DNA of 60,376 nucleotides, taken from NCBI RefSeq assembly GCF_029870285.1, contig NZ_JACSYA010000037.1:1-60376 (forward strand). The letters run 5' to 3'. Made by a program: the position numbers and the translations under genes. The first letter of the stretch is position 1, and each line of letters begins with the position of its first letter. The notes under the pieces were generated by a model. The model was not told the DNA's origin and ran no database searches. It worked only from the letters and a program-made list of their open reading frames with translations. The stretch is from Delftia sp. PS-11. GTDB lineage: Bacteria > Pseudomonadota > Gammaproteobacteria > Burkholderiales > Burkholderiaceae_C. Shown here in pieces: positions 18,538 to 27,022 of the stretch.

Positions 18538-18990
18538 ATGGAACGCTTCACTATCTCCATCGACGACGAGCTGGCCCGCGATTTCGACCAATGGATTGCC
18601 GCGCACGGTTATGGCAACCGCTCCGAGGCCGTGCGCGATGTGCTACGTGTGCACCTGGCGCGCGTGCGCGAACGCCAGGATGCCGATGGTCCCTGCGTGG
18701 CCAACCTCTCCTATGTCTACAACCACCACGAGCGCGAGCTGTCCGAGCGTCTGGCGCGGCTGCAGCATGACCACCATGCGCTGCACATGGCCACCACCCA
18801 TGTGCATCTGGACCATGAGCAGTGCATCGAGACCGTGATGCTGCGCGGGCCGGCCAGCGCCGTGCGGCGCTTTGCCGACATTCTCATGGCCGAGCGGGGC
18901 GTGCACCATGGACAGTTGAATGTGGTGATGGTGCGCCAGACTGCACAGGAGACGGCGCCCGCCCGCCACAGCCATTCTCATGACCACTGA
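18538..18990 (+). CDS. nikR: Nickel-responsive regulator NikR
   Basis: 150-residue ribbon-helix-helix repressor that binds DNA when loaded with Ni(II). The N-terminal strand-helix-helix is at residues 1-45 (ERFTISIDDELARDFDQWI). The C-terminal ACT-like domain carries the nickel site: His88, His90 and Cys96 in THVHLDHEQC, plus His77, equivalent to E. coli His87, His89, Cys95 and His76. The His-rich tail HSHSHDH may bind extra metal. The ATG at 18538 is chosen because it begins the ribbon. Downstream lie a TonB-dependent receptor and a DUF4198 protein, which it probably represses through the operator at 19057-19083. Confidence 0.95.
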   Translation: MERFTISIDDELARDFDQWIAAHGYGNRSEAVRDVLRVHLARVRERQDADGPCVANLSYVYNHHERELSERLARLQHDHHALHMATTHVHLDHEQCIETVMLRGPASAVRRFADILMAERGVHHGQLNVVMVRQTAQETAPARHSHSHDH

Positions 18991-19056
18991 AGCCATGCCC
19001 AGGCACTGAGCCCGCATCAGCGCGAAAGCGCCTTGTCACCCGTGTCATGCAGGCCG

Positions 19057-19083
19057 GTATGAAGTTTGCTTTTTTCTTCATAC
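19057..19083. promoter_or_regulatory. NikR operator, GTATGAA-N13-TTCATAC
   Basis: Perfect 7-bp inverted repeat closely matching the known NikR recognition half-sites (GTATGA and TCATAC), with a spacer one base shorter than in E. coli (N15 rather than N16 between the six-base halves). It lies between nikR and the TonB receptor. A TTGTCA (19033-19038) about 19 bases before TATGAA could be a promoter overlapped by the operator, consistent with repression by nickel-NikR. Confidence 0.7.
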
Positions 19084-19097
19084 AAACCTCAAACACT

Positions 19098-21143
19098 ATG
19101 ACACTTTCTTCTACTTTCTTTACGCGGTGCATGCCTGTGCACCAGATTGCGGCAGCCAGCCTGCTGGGCCTGGCTGCCATGCCCCATGCCGGTGCCCAGG
19201 ACGCCGAGGCCCGGCTGCAGGCTGTCGAAGTCAAGGGGCAGGCAGCGCGTGGCGCTGCAGCGGCCTACACCACTACCGTGATGGAGTCCGACGATGTGGC
19301 CGATGCCCATGTGAGCCAGCCCCAGGAGCTGCTGCGCAAGGTGCCTGGCATGGCCGTGAACAGCTACCAGCTGTCCGGCGTGGGCGATGCCATCGTGCTG
19401 CGCGGCTTTGGCGGTGGTGGCCATGGGGGCGATGTCGGGGTGGCGCTCGATGGCATTGCGCTCAACGAGGCCATGTCGCATGCCGATGGCTATGTGGACC
19501 TGAATGTCATCATTCCGCTGGAGATAGAACGTCTGACCGTCTACAAAGGGCCTGTCTCGGCGCTGTATGGCAATTTCAACCGCGCGGGGCTGATCGCCAT
19601 CGACACGCGCAAACAGGGCGAATACCGGCAGGTGGATTGGGGCCTGGCATCGCACGGCACGCTGGATGCGCAGGCCGCTTTGGGTTTGAAGCTGAGCGAG
19701 GGCGAGTTCCTGAATCTGGCTGCCCAGCAATGGCGCAGCGACGGCTTTCGCGCGCAGTCGGCGTCGCAGCGCAGCACGGCGGCGCTGCGCTGGAGCAGAC
19801 AGATCACGCCTGCGCTGGAGGTGGCTCTGTCGGCCCGTCTGCACCATGCCGAAGGCGATTCGCCTGGCTATGTCACCGCTGCACAGTTCGCCACCGATCC
19901 CTATGGCAAAGACCCGCGCGCCATGAATGATGGCGCACGCAAGGACTTTGCCACGCTGCGCGCCGATACCCGCTACGCGCTGTCGCCACAGTTGAGCTGG
20001 CTGGCCTTTGCCTACACCACGCGGCAAAGCTTCACGCGCTGGTTCAGCCGCCCCGTCAGTACGGCCCAGTGGCGCCAGCGCGAGGAAAGCTACGAGCGCA
20101 CGGTCTATGGCGTGGGCACCAGCCTCAATGGCCGGCATGTGACGGCGCTGACTCCGATTCACTGGGTGGCAGGGCTGGAGAGCCTGCGCGAGTCCACGGA
20201 CTATCTCTACTACGATGGCCTGCTGCAGCGCGAACGCACGGCGCCAGCCATCAATGACCGCGATTCCCGGCTCAACAGCCTGTCGGCCTATGCCGAGGTC
20301 GATGCGCCCATTCACCGCCTTTTGCAACTGTCTGCGGGACTGCGCTGGGACCGCTTCACGGGAGATTGCCTGCGCAACGGGCCTGAAACGGGCGCCGATC
20401 CCTGCGGCCCGCTGGCTCGGACCTCGCATGCCAGCCCCAAGCTGGGCCTGCGCTCGCAGGTGGCGCCGGGCGTGCTGTTGCGCGCCAGCTGGTCCGAAGG
20501 CTTTGCGCTGGCCAGCAACTTTGCCAAGTACGCATTGGGCGCGGCTCAACTGGAGCCCAATATCTTTCGCCAGACCGAGGTGGGCGCGCAGTTCAGGCCG
20601 GTGGCCGGCCTGGTGCTGGATGTGGCGGCCTACCGGCTGCTGTCCTCGCAGGAAATACGCAACACCGCGCCGGGCGTTTACGAGAATTATGGCGCCACGC
20701 GCCGCACGGGTGCCGAGGCCAGCGTCCAGTGGGCTGTGCGCAGGGACCTGGACCTGGAGGTGGCCTGGGGCAGCGCCCGTTCGCGCGTGACGGAAAACGG
20801 CAATCCGTCCCTGGTGGGCCGGCAGGTGGCTGGCGTGCCGCGCCATACGGCCACGGTGGCGCTGGCCTGGCGGCCCGTGCCGCGCTGGCAGGGCACGCTG
20901 GCCTGGCGCCACGTGGGGCGCTATGCCGTCAACGCGGACAACAGCGTTTCGTATGGCGGCTATGCCACCTGGGACCTGGGCCTGGGCTACAGCCTGCCGG
21001 GCTCGCGCAGCCGCATCTACGCCACGGTCAGCAATCTCACGGACAAGGCTTATGCGACCTCGTCTTCCATCATCGGCGGCACCCAGCTGTTCGCGCCCGG
21101 TGCTCCGCGCACGCTGAAAGTCGGCGTGCAGGCCCATTTCTGA
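19098..21143 (+). CDS. TonB-dependent receptor, probable nickel uptake
   Basis: 681-residue outer-membrane receptor. A signal peptide (about residues 1-33, ending AGA-QD) is followed by a plug domain (about 50-165) with LLRKVPGMAV, LRGFGGGGHGGDVGVALDG and the ERLTVYKGPVSALYGNF motif, then a beta-barrel ending in a terminal aromatic (AHF). Location between nikR and a DUF4198 gene, together with a NikR operator, points to a Ni(II) complex as ligand. The start is uncertain: the ATG at 19059 would put the operator inside the coding region, so 19098, which starts the signal peptide, is preferred although it lacks a clear ribosome binding site. Confidence 0.88.
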   Translation: MTLSSTFFTRCMPVHQIAAASLLGLAAMPHAGAQDAEARLQAVEVKGQAARGAAAAYTTTVMESDDVADAHVSQPQELLRKVPGMAVNSYQLSGVGDAIVLRGFGGGGHGGDVGVALDGIALNEAMSHADGYVDLNVIIPLEIERLTVYKGPVSALYGNFNRAGLIAIDTRKQGEYRQVDWGLASHGTLDAQAALGLKLSEGEFLNLAAQQWRSDGFRAQSASQRSTAALRWSRQITPALEVALSARLHHAEGDSPGYVTAAQFATDPYGKDPRAMNDGARKDFATLRADTRYALSPQLSWLAFAYTTRQSFTRWFSRPVSTAQWRQREESYERTVYGVGTSLNGRHVTALTPIHWVAGLESLRESTDYLYYDGLLQRERTAPAINDRDSRLNSLSAYAEVDAPIHRLLQLSAGLRWDRFTGDCLRNGPETGADPCGPLARTSHASPKLGLRSQVAPGVLLRASWSEGFALASNFAKYALGAAQLEPNIFRQTEVGAQFRPVAGLVLDVAAYRLLSSQEIRNTAPGVYENYGATRRTGAEASVQWAVRRDLDLEVAWGSARSRVTENGNPSLVGRQVAGVPRHTATVALAWRPVPRWQGTLAWRHVGRYAVNADNSVSYGGYATWDLGLGYSLPGSRSRIYATVSNLTDKAYATSSSIIGGTQLFAPGAPRTLKVGVQAHF

Positions 21144-21153
21144 GGAAACCCGA

Positions 21154-21867
21154 ATGCAGATCCGCAAAATACCGCTGCGCCACTGGCTTGCGATGGCCGC
21201 AGTGCTGGCTGCCTCGCCGCTGGCACTGGCCCATAACGTGTGGCTTGAACCGGATGCCGATGGCGCCTACCGCGTGCAGTTTGGCGGCCATGAAGGCCAG
21301 CGTGAGGCCTTTGCCGCCGACAAGCTCAAGAGCGTGCACGCCTATGACGCGCGGGGGCGCAGCATCGAGGTGGCGGTTCATCCCGAGCCCGGCGGCGCCA
21401 GGGTGACGCCCGCGCGCCGTGCGGCCTTGCTGGCCACGCATTTCGACAATGGTTTTTTCAGCAGGGCAGGCGAGGGGCCCATGGTCAACAGGCCCATGAA
21501 CGAAAACCCTGGCGCGACCAGTGGCGTGCATGCGCTGAAGTTCCACAAGACCATCACCGAATGGGGGCCGATCGCGCGCCAGAAGCTGGGCCAGGCCTTC
21601 GAGATCATCGCCAGGACGCGCCGCGCCCCCCATGCCGGCGAGTCTCAGCAGTTCCAGGTATTGCTGAACGGCCAGCCGCGCGCTGGCGTGCGCGTGTCGC
21701 TGGGCGAGAAGGGCGAGCCTTTGCTGACCGATGCCGATGGTCTGGTCACCGTGGCCCCGCGTGCGGGCCTGAACCAGTTGCTGGCCATCGTGCGCTTGCC
21801 CGTGGCCGGTGACGCACGCACCACCAGCCTCAGCTACGAGTTTCTGCTGGAGTTTTCAGCGCACTGA
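21154..21867 (+). CDS. DUF4198 (CbiK/COG5266-type) periplasmic protein, probable nickel/cobalt uptake
   Basis: 237-residue secreted protein with a signal peptide of about 25 residues (ending SPLALA-HN). The mature N-terminus begins with histidine (HNVWLEP), a feature of this family that suggests metal coordination by the terminal His. Two beta-rich domains follow. The DUF4198/COG5266 group is linked to nickel and cobalt transport. It lies 10 bases after the TonB-dependent receptor gene and is thus almost certainly co-transcribed and in the NikR regulon. An inner-membrane nickel permease is not present in this window. Confidence 0.8.
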   Translation: MQIRKIPLRHWLAMAAVLAASPLALAHNVWLEPDADGAYRVQFGGHEGQREAFAADKLKSVHAYDARGRSIEVAVHPEPGGARVTPARRAALLATHFDNGFFSRAGEGPMVNRPMNENPGATSGVHALKFHKTITEWGPIARQKLGQAFEIIARTRRAPHAGESQQFQVLLNGQPRAGVRVSLGEKGEPLLTDADGLVTVAPRAGLNQLLAIVRLPVAGDARTTSLSYEFLLEFSAH

Positions 21868-21880
21868 GGCAGGCGCCCGG

Positions 21881-23179
21881 TCAGGCCGACACAGGGGCGG
21901 CGGTGCCTGCCGCCGATCGGGCGGGCTTGTGCGCATAGCGCTCCAGAGCCAGCCCCTGCGTGCTGATTTCCGGGCGGCGGCCCATGATCAGGTCTGCTAT
22001 CAGGCGGCCCGAGCCGCAGGCCATGGTCCAGCCCAGCGTGCCGTGGCCGGTGTTCAGAAACAGGTTGGCGTAGCGCGTGGCACCGATGATGGGCGTGCCA
22101 TCGGGCGTCATGGGGCGCAGGCCCGTCCAGAAGCTGGCGCGCGCCACATCGCCGCCGGGGAACAGATCGTTGACCACCAGCTCCAGCGTGGCGCGCCGGC
22201 GCGGGTCCAGGCGCAGGTCGAAGCCACCCAGCTCAGCCATGCCACCCACGCGGATGCGACCGTCAAAGCGCGTGACAGCGATCTTGTAGGTTTCATCCAG
22301 CACCGTGGACTGAGGCGCCAGCGCAGGGTCGCCCAGCGGCACGGTCAGCGAATAGCCCTTGACCGGGTAAACGGGCAGATCCAGCCCCAGCGGCTGCAGC
22401 GCCTGGCGCGAATAGCTGCCAAAGGCCATGACGTAGCGGTCGGCGGTCAGCAGTTCGCCATTGACGCGCACGCCGGCAATGCGGTCGCCTTCGGTCACGA
22501 GGCCTTCGACGCTCTGGTTGAAGCGAAAATCCACGCCCAGTTCGCCGGCAATGCGCGCCAGTCCGTTGGTGAACAGGTGGCAGTCGCCGGTTTCGTCCTT
22601 GGGCAGGCGCAGTCCGCCAGTGAGCCGCTCGCGCGCCTGGGCCAGTGCGGGCTCGACCCGGGGCAACTGGTCGCGGTCCAGCAGCTCGTAGGGTACGCCG
22701 CATTCGCGCAGCACGGCCACGTCGCGCTCTACCGCGTCCAGCTGGGCCTGGGTGCGAAACAGCTGCAGCGTGCCGCCCGTGCGCTGCTCGTAGGCCAGGC
22801 CGGTGTCGGCGCGCAATTGCTGCAGGCAGCTGCGGCTGTACTCGGCCACGCGCATCATGCGCTCCTTGTTGACGGCGTAGCGCTCGGCGGTGCAGTTGCG
22901 CAGCATCTGCGCCATCCAGCGCAGCTGGAACAGGCTGCCATCCAGGCGCACGGCCAGCGGCGCATGCTCTTGCATCATCCATTTGAGCGCCTTGAGCGGA
23001 ATGCCGGGTGCAGCCCAGGGCGTGGAATAGCCGGGCGATACCTGGCCTGCGTTGGCGAAGCTGGTTTCCTGCGCAGGCGCATCCTGGCGGTCCAGTACGG
23101 TGACCTGGGCACCGGCCCGGGCCAGATAGTAGGCGCTGGTGACACCGATCACGCCGCTGCCAAGGACAAGGACTTTCAT
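21881..23179 (-). CDS. dadA: D-amino acid dehydrogenase
   Basis: 432-residue FAD enzyme that oxidatively deaminates D-amino acids, chiefly D-alanine, feeding electrons to the respiratory chain. The N-terminus has the Rossmann motif [21 protein letters not shown], and the DadA-specific [18 protein letters not shown] follows at about residues 42-59. The C-terminus holds the second flavin motif [17 protein letters not shown] (near 385). Length matches DadA exactly. It is divergent from an Lrp/AsnC-type gene, the classical regulator of dad operons. A dadX racemase is not adjacent, unlike in enterics. Confidence 0.93.
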   Translation of the reverse strand: MKVLVLGSGVIGVTSAYYLARAGAQVTVLDRQDAPAQETSFANAGQVSPGYSTPWAAPGIPLKALKWMMQEHAPLAVRLDGSLFQLRWMAQMLRNCTAERYAVNKERMMRVAEYSRSCLQQLRADTGLAYEQRTGGTLQLFRTQAQLDAVERDVAVLRECGVPYELLDRDQLPRVEPALAQARERLTGGLRLPKDETGDCHLFTNGLARIAGELGVDFRFNQSVEGLVTEGDRIAGVRVNGELLTADRYVMAFGSYSRQALQPLGLDLPVYPVKGYSLTVPLGDPALAPQSTVLDETYKIAVTRFDGRIRVGGMAELGGFDLRLDPRRRATLELVVNDLFPGGDVARASFWTGLRPMTPDGTPIIGATRYANLFLNTGHGTLGWTMACGSGRLIADLIMGRRPEISTQGLALERYAHKPARSAAGTAAPVSA

Positions 23180-23238
23180 AGGATTTACCGCTGTGACAAC
23201 ACGATGAAATCAAAGTCTATGGATGCAGGGGTAGTGAA

Positions 23239-23270
23239 AATCACTGAAATATTGCTATTCTTTAGTGATT
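23239..23270. promoter_or_regulatory. Candidate Lrp-type operator in the dadA/lrp intergenic region
   Basis: AATCACT (23239-23245) and AGTGATT (23264-23270) form a perfect 7-bp inverted repeat with an 18-base AT-rich spacer, with a further TAGTGA at 23232. It lies between the two divergent starts and is a plausible binding site for the Lrp-like protein. Confidence 0.5.
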
Positions 23271-23293
23271 GATTTGATTGAGGGAGCGCTGTG

Positions 23294-23779
23294 ATGGCCG
23301 CCAGGAGTGAAAACCGCGTGCTCGACCGCACCGACCGCAGGATTCTTGATGTGCTGCAGCGCGACGGGCGTATTTCCATGACCGAGCTGGCCGAGAAGGT
23401 CAGCCTGTCTGCCACGCCGTGCTCGGAGCGCGTGCGCCGCCTGGAGCGCGATGGCGTGATCACCGGCTACCACGCCCATGTCTCGCCGGAGGCGCTGGGC
23501 AAGACGCTGCTGGTCTTCGTGGAGATCAAGCTCTCGTCCAAGTCAGGCGAGGTCTTCGACAAGGTGCGCCAGGAGCTGCTGCATGTGCCCGATGTGCTGG
23601 AGTGCTTCCTGGTGTCGGGCAGCTTCGACTATCTGGTCAAGGCGCGCCTGGGCGGCATGCGCGAGTACCGCCGCCTGCTGGGCGACATTCTCAAGAAACT
23701 GCCGGTGCCGGCGGATTCCCAGAGCTATGTGGTGATGGAGGAGGTCAAGGAAACGCTGGCGCTGCCCGTGGACCGGTGA
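23294..23779 (+). CDS. Lrp/AsnC-family regulator (DadR-like)
   Basis: 161-residue leucine-responsive-type regulator. The N-terminal helix-turn-helix (RTDRRILDVLQRDGRISMTE, then KVSLSATPCSERVRRLERDG, residues 10-50) is followed by an effector-binding RAM domain with the usual GSFDYLVKAR and VVMEEVKET features. Divergent placement beside dadA suggests it activates D-alanine catabolism in response to alanine. Start choice: GTG at 23291 and ATG at 23294 are adjacent; AGGGAG lies just upstream and fits either, ATG being more usual. Confidence 0.9.
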   Translation: MAARSENRVLDRTDRRILDVLQRDGRISMTELAEKVSLSATPCSERVRRLERDGVITGYHAHVSPEALGKTLLVFVEIKLSSKSGEVFDKVRQELLHVPDVLECFLVSGSFDYLVKARLGGMREYRRLLGDILKKLPVPADSQSYVVMEEVKETLALPVDR

Positions 23780-23807
23780 GTCCGCAGGCTTTGCTGCTGA
23801 CCAGCCT

Positions 23808-24713
23808 TCAAGGCTGCTGCGCGCAGTGCGCCAGATAGTCCACCAGCGTGCGCGCAGCGGGGGACAGGCGGCTGCCGTCCCGAAAGCAGATGGCGAACTG
23901 TCGCAGGGCCCAGGGATCTGCCAGCGGCACCATATGCACGCCCTGGCCCTGGCCTGCAAGCCGGATGATCTCCTGCGGCATGATGGCCACGCCCAGCCCT
24001 GCGCGCACGCAGCGGATGGTGGCATCGAACGAGCTGACCACGGCCCGGTAATTGATGGGCCGGCCGATGATGGCCGCTGCCCGCGCCAGCATGGTGTACA
24101 CCGCCGTGGAAGCGGGCAGGCCCACATGCTCATAGTCCAGCGTTTCGCTGAAGCTGCAGCTTTTGCGCGAGGCCAGTGCATGCCCCGCAGGCACGGCGAC
24201 GGCCAGCGTGTCGCTGCGGTAGGGCAGGGTTTGCAGCCCTTCGAGGTCGGCGGCGTTCCAGCACACGCCGACCAGTGCCAGGCCTTCACGGATAGAGCGG
24301 ATGATTTCCGAGCTGGTCAGCTCTTCGATGTCCACGCGGATTTGCGCATGCGCAGGCTTTTGCAGGAAGGCCGCGATGTCGTCGGGCAGCGACTCGGCGA
24401 TGGAGGACACCGAGGCCAGTATCCGCACCTGCCCCTTGACGCCATGCTGGTAGGCGGCCATGTCCCGGGCCGCCCGGTCGGCGCTGGCCAGCATGGCGCG
24501 CGCATGCTCCAGCAGCATCAGTCCAGCCGCCGTGGGGGCCACGCCACGGCGGTGGCGCTCCAGCAGAGGAGCCTGTACCTGTTCTTCCAGCTGGGCCATG
24601 CGCTTGCTGATGGCCGATGAGCCGATGTGCTGCTGCTCGCCCGCTCGGGCAATGTTGCCCAGGTCACAGGCGGCGACGAACAGCCGCAGGGTGGTCAGGT
24701 CCAGGTCTCTCAT
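23808..24713 (-). CDS. LysR-family transcriptional regulator
   Basis: 301-residue regulator with N-terminal helix-turn-helix (LRLFVAACDLGNIARAGEQQ then GSSAISKRMAQLEEQ, residues 8-45) and an effector domain from about residue 92. It diverges from the HMG-CoA lyase-like, CoA-transferase and Bug genes across a 104-base gap that contains both a dyad and two near-identical direct repeats. That arrangement is standard for a LysR activator of a catabolic operon. The effector is not predictable from sequence. Confidence 0.9.
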   Translation of the reverse strand: MRDLDLTTLRLFVAACDLGNIARAGEQQHIGSSAISKRMAQLEEQVQAPLLERHRRGVAPTAAGLMLLEHARAMLASADRAARDMAAYQHGVKGQVRILASVSSIAESLPDDIAAFLQKPAHAQIRVDIEELTSSEIIRSIREGLALVGVCWNAADLEGLQTLPYRSDTLAVAVPAGHALASRKSCSFSETLDYEHVGLPASTAVYTMLARAAAIIGRPINYRAVVSSFDATIRCVRAGLGVAIMPQEIIRLAGQGQGVHMVPLADPWALRQFAICFRDGSRLSPAARTLVDYLAHCAQQP

Positions 24714-24723
24714 ATGGATTTCC

Positions 24724-24783
24724 TTTTGGGAAACTCTAAAGCGAAAAATTATCGCTTCAACGTATTTTTGGGAAAGTCTAAAG
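24724..24783. promoter_or_regulatory. Operator region: direct repeat plus LysR-type dyad
   Basis: TTTTGGGAAACTCTAAAG (24724-24741) and TTTTGGGAAAGTCTAAAG (24766-24783) match at 17 of 18 positions and start 42 bases apart, about four helical turns. Between them is the perfect dyad AAGCGA-N7-TCGCTT (24739-24757), of the size of a LysR recognition site. The whole fills the gap between divergent starts. Confidence 0.6.
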
Positions 24784-24817
24784 TCTGATCCAAGACAACA
24801 CCCCTTGCAAGACTTCC

Positions 24818-25858
24818 ATGCCTGAACCGACCCACGCCCCGCAGTCCGCCGTCATCCGCGAAGTCGGTCTGCGCGATGGCCTGCAAAGCATCCAGACCGT
24901 GCTTCCCACCGAGCACAAAAAGCAATGGATACGCGATGCCTACGGCGCCGGCCAGCGCGAGATCGAAGTCGGCTCCTTCGTGCCTGCACGGCTGCTGCCG
25001 CAGCTGGCCGATACGGCCGAGCTGGTGGCCTTTGCCAGGACGCTGCCGGGCCTGTTGGTTTCGGTGCTGGTGCCCAACCTGCGCGGTGCCGAAAGCGCCA
25101 TCGCCAGCGGGGCAGACCTGATGCTGGTGCCGTTGTCTGCCAGCCATGCCCACAGTCTGGCCAATCTGCGCAAGACCCCTGATGAAGTGATCGCCGAAGT
25201 GGCCCGCATGCGTGCCGCCCGCGATGCGGCGGGTTCGAAGATGCTGATCGAGGGTGGCATTGGAACGGCTTTCGGCTGCACGCTGCAGGGCAGGGTGGAG
25301 CCTGCCGAGGTGCTGCGCTGCATGCAGGCCCTGCTGGATGCGGGCGCAGACCGCGTCAGCATTGCCGACACCGTGGGCTACGGCGGTCCCGGGCAGGTGC
25401 GCGTGCTGTTTGAGCAGGCGCGCCGCATTGCGGGCGAGCGCTTCTGGTGCGGCCACTTCCACGATACGCGCGGCCTGGCGCTGGCCAATGTGCATGCAGC
25501 CCTGCAGACCGGTGTCACGCGCTTTGATGCCACGCTGGCCGGCATCGGCGGCTGCCCCCATGCGCCCGGCGCCAGCGGCAACGCCTCCACCGAAGACCTG
25601 GCCTTCATGCTGCGCACCATGGATGTGGACACGGGCCTGGACATCGATGCCTTGCTGCGGCTGCGCGCCAAGGTGGCCGCCTGGCTGCAGGGCGAGAGCC
25701 TGCACGGCGCACTGTGGCGCGCGGGGCTGCCGCCACGGCCTGATCCCCTTTTCCTCCCCACGAGCACACCTGCATGGCTACCGAACCCCTGCTGCCGCTG
25801 TCCGGCATCCGCGTCATCGAATTCACCCACATGGTCATGGGCCCCACCTGCGGCATGA
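24818..25858 (+). CDS. Hydroxymethylglutaryl-CoA lyase family protein
   Basis: 346-residue DRE-TIM metallolyase that cleaves HMG-CoA-like thioesters to acetyl-CoA and an oxo acid. The metal and catalytic motifs are REVGLRDGLQ (residues 14-23), the HFHDTRG strand near 217-223, and IGGCPHAPGASGN near 245-257. With the next gene it can form a CoA-transferase/lyase degradation route. The last roughly 35 residues (from about FLPTST) are read from sequence that also encodes the start of the CoA-transferase, an 85-base overlap. This tail is unlike the family and is probably a stop-codon loss. RBS for the start is weak. Confidence 0.88.
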   Translation: MPEPTHAPQSAVIREVGLRDGLQSIQTVLPTEHKKQWIRDAYGAGQREIEVGSFVPARLLPQLADTAELVAFARTLPGLLVSVLVPNLRGAESAIASGADLMLVPLSASHAHSLANLRKTPDEVIAEVARMRAARDAAGSKMLIEGGIGTAFGCTLQGRVEPAEVLRCMQALLDAGADRVSIADTVGYGGPGQVRVLFEQARRIAGERFWCGHFHDTRGLALANVHAALQTGVTRFDATLAGIGGCPHAPGASGNASTEDLAFMLRTMDVDTGLDIDALLRLRAKVAAWLQGESLHGALWRAGLPPRPDPLFLPTSTPAWLPNPCCRCPASASSNSPTWSWAPPAA

Positions 25859-26907
25859 TCCTGGCCGACCTGGGCGCTGAGGTCATCAAGGTCGAGCCCC
25901 CGGGCGGCGACAAGACGCGCACGCTGCCGGGCCTGGGCATCGGCTTTTTCCGCAGCTTCAACCGCAACAAGAAAAGCGTGGTGCTGGACATCACGTCCGA
26001 GGAAGGCAGAGCCACTGCCGCCGAGCTGGCCGCCAGCAGCGATGTGGTGCTGGAGAACTTTCGCCCCGGCCTCATGCAGTCCCTGGGGCTGGATTACGCC
26101 ACGCTGTCGCAGCGCACGCCTGGCCTCATCTACGTGAGCCACAAGGGTTTTCTGCCTGGCCCCTATGAAAAGCGCCTGGCGCTGGACGAGGTGGTGCAGA
26201 TGATGGGCGGCCTGTCGTACATGACCGGTCCCGTGGGCCGGCCGCTGCGCGCAGGCACCAGTGTCAATGACATCATGGGTGGCATGTTCGGAGCCATCGG
26301 CGTGCTGGCCGCGCTGCGCGAGCGCGAGCGCACCGGGCGAGGCCAGGAAGTGCAAAGCGCGCTGTTCGAGAACTGCGTCTTCCTGTCCTCGCAGCACATG
26401 CAGCAGTTCCTGATGACCGGGGAGCCGCCACCGCCCATGCCGGCGCGCGTGTCGGCCTGGAGCGTCTATGACGTGTTCACGCTGTCCGGCGGCGAGCAAC
26501 TGTTCATCGGCGCCGTCAGCGACAAGCAGTTCGCCATCCTGTGCCGCGTGCTGGAGCGCACCGACTTGCTGCAGCGCCCCGAATACGTGGACAACGCGGC
26601 CCGCGTGGCCGTGCGCCCGCAGCTGCTGGCCGAGCTGGGCGACATCCTGGCCCAGCATGAATCCGCACGGCTCATGCCCTTGCTGGAGGCCGCAGGCATT
26701 CCGTATGCGCCCATCACCCGGCCCGAGCAACTGGTGGAGGACCCCCACCTGCGTGAAAGCGGCGGCCTGGTGCCGATGCAGACGGACGATGGCGGCCAGA
26801 CCGACGTGGTGCTGCTGCCGCTGATGATGAACGGCCACCGCCCGGGCGTGCGCATGCCCCTGCCCAAAGTGGGCGAACACACCCGGGAAATCCTCGGCGC
26901 GCTCTAA
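25774..26907 (+). CDS. CaiB/BaiF-type CoA-transferase (family III)
   Basis: 377-residue enzyme transferring CoA between carboxylic acids through an enzyme-bound anhydride. It begins LSGIRVIEFTHMVMGPTCGMILADLGAEVIKVEPPGGD, broken here only for description: the IRVIEF and GAEVIKVE elements are family hallmarks. The catalytic aspartate of family III is expected near residue 165 (AGTSVNDIMGGMFG). It overlaps the preceding lyase gene by 85 bases. Acting with the lyase it could activate an organic acid such as a methylated or hydroxylated dicarboxylate, the precise substrate being unknown. Confidence 0.9.
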   Translation: MATEPLLPLSGIRVIEFTHMVMGPTCGMILADLGAEVIKVEPPGGDKTRTLPGLGIGFFRSFNRNKKSVVLDITSEEGRATAAELAASSDVVLENFRPGLMQSLGLDYATLSQRTPGLIYVSHKGFLPGPYEKRLALDEVVQMMGGLSYMTGPVGRPLRAGTSVNDIMGGMFGAIGVLAALRERERTGRGQEVQSALFENCVFLSSQHMQQFLMTGEPPPPMPARVSAWSVYDVFTLSGGEQLFIGAVSDKQFAILCRVLERTDLLQRPEYVDNAARVAVRPQLLAELGDILAQHESARLMPLLEAAGIPYAPITRPEQLVEDPHLRESGGLVPMQTDDGGQTDVVLLPLMMNGHRPGVRMPLPKVGEHTREILGAL

Positions 26908-26934
26908 CCCATGCGCTGAACGGACCTCTGCGCC

Positions 26935-26951
26935 CTCCGGGCTGCCCGGAG
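26935..26951 (+). terminator. GC-rich hairpin between CoA-transferase and Bug genes
   Basis: CTCCGGG-CTG-CCCGGAG forms a perfect 7-bp stem 27 bases after the CoA-transferase stop, without a following T-run. It may stabilise or partly terminate the mRNA inside the operon rather than end it. Confidence 0.35.
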
Positions 26952-27022
26952 TGCGTGATCCAGAACCGGCAGAGCCGGCCAGCATGAACAATAAATAGCC
27001 TTATCAAAGGAGACAACCCACC

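Noticed and set aside
19089..21167. 692-codon antisense frame over the nickel receptor
   Set aside because: Arginine- and histidine-rich shadow without motifs.
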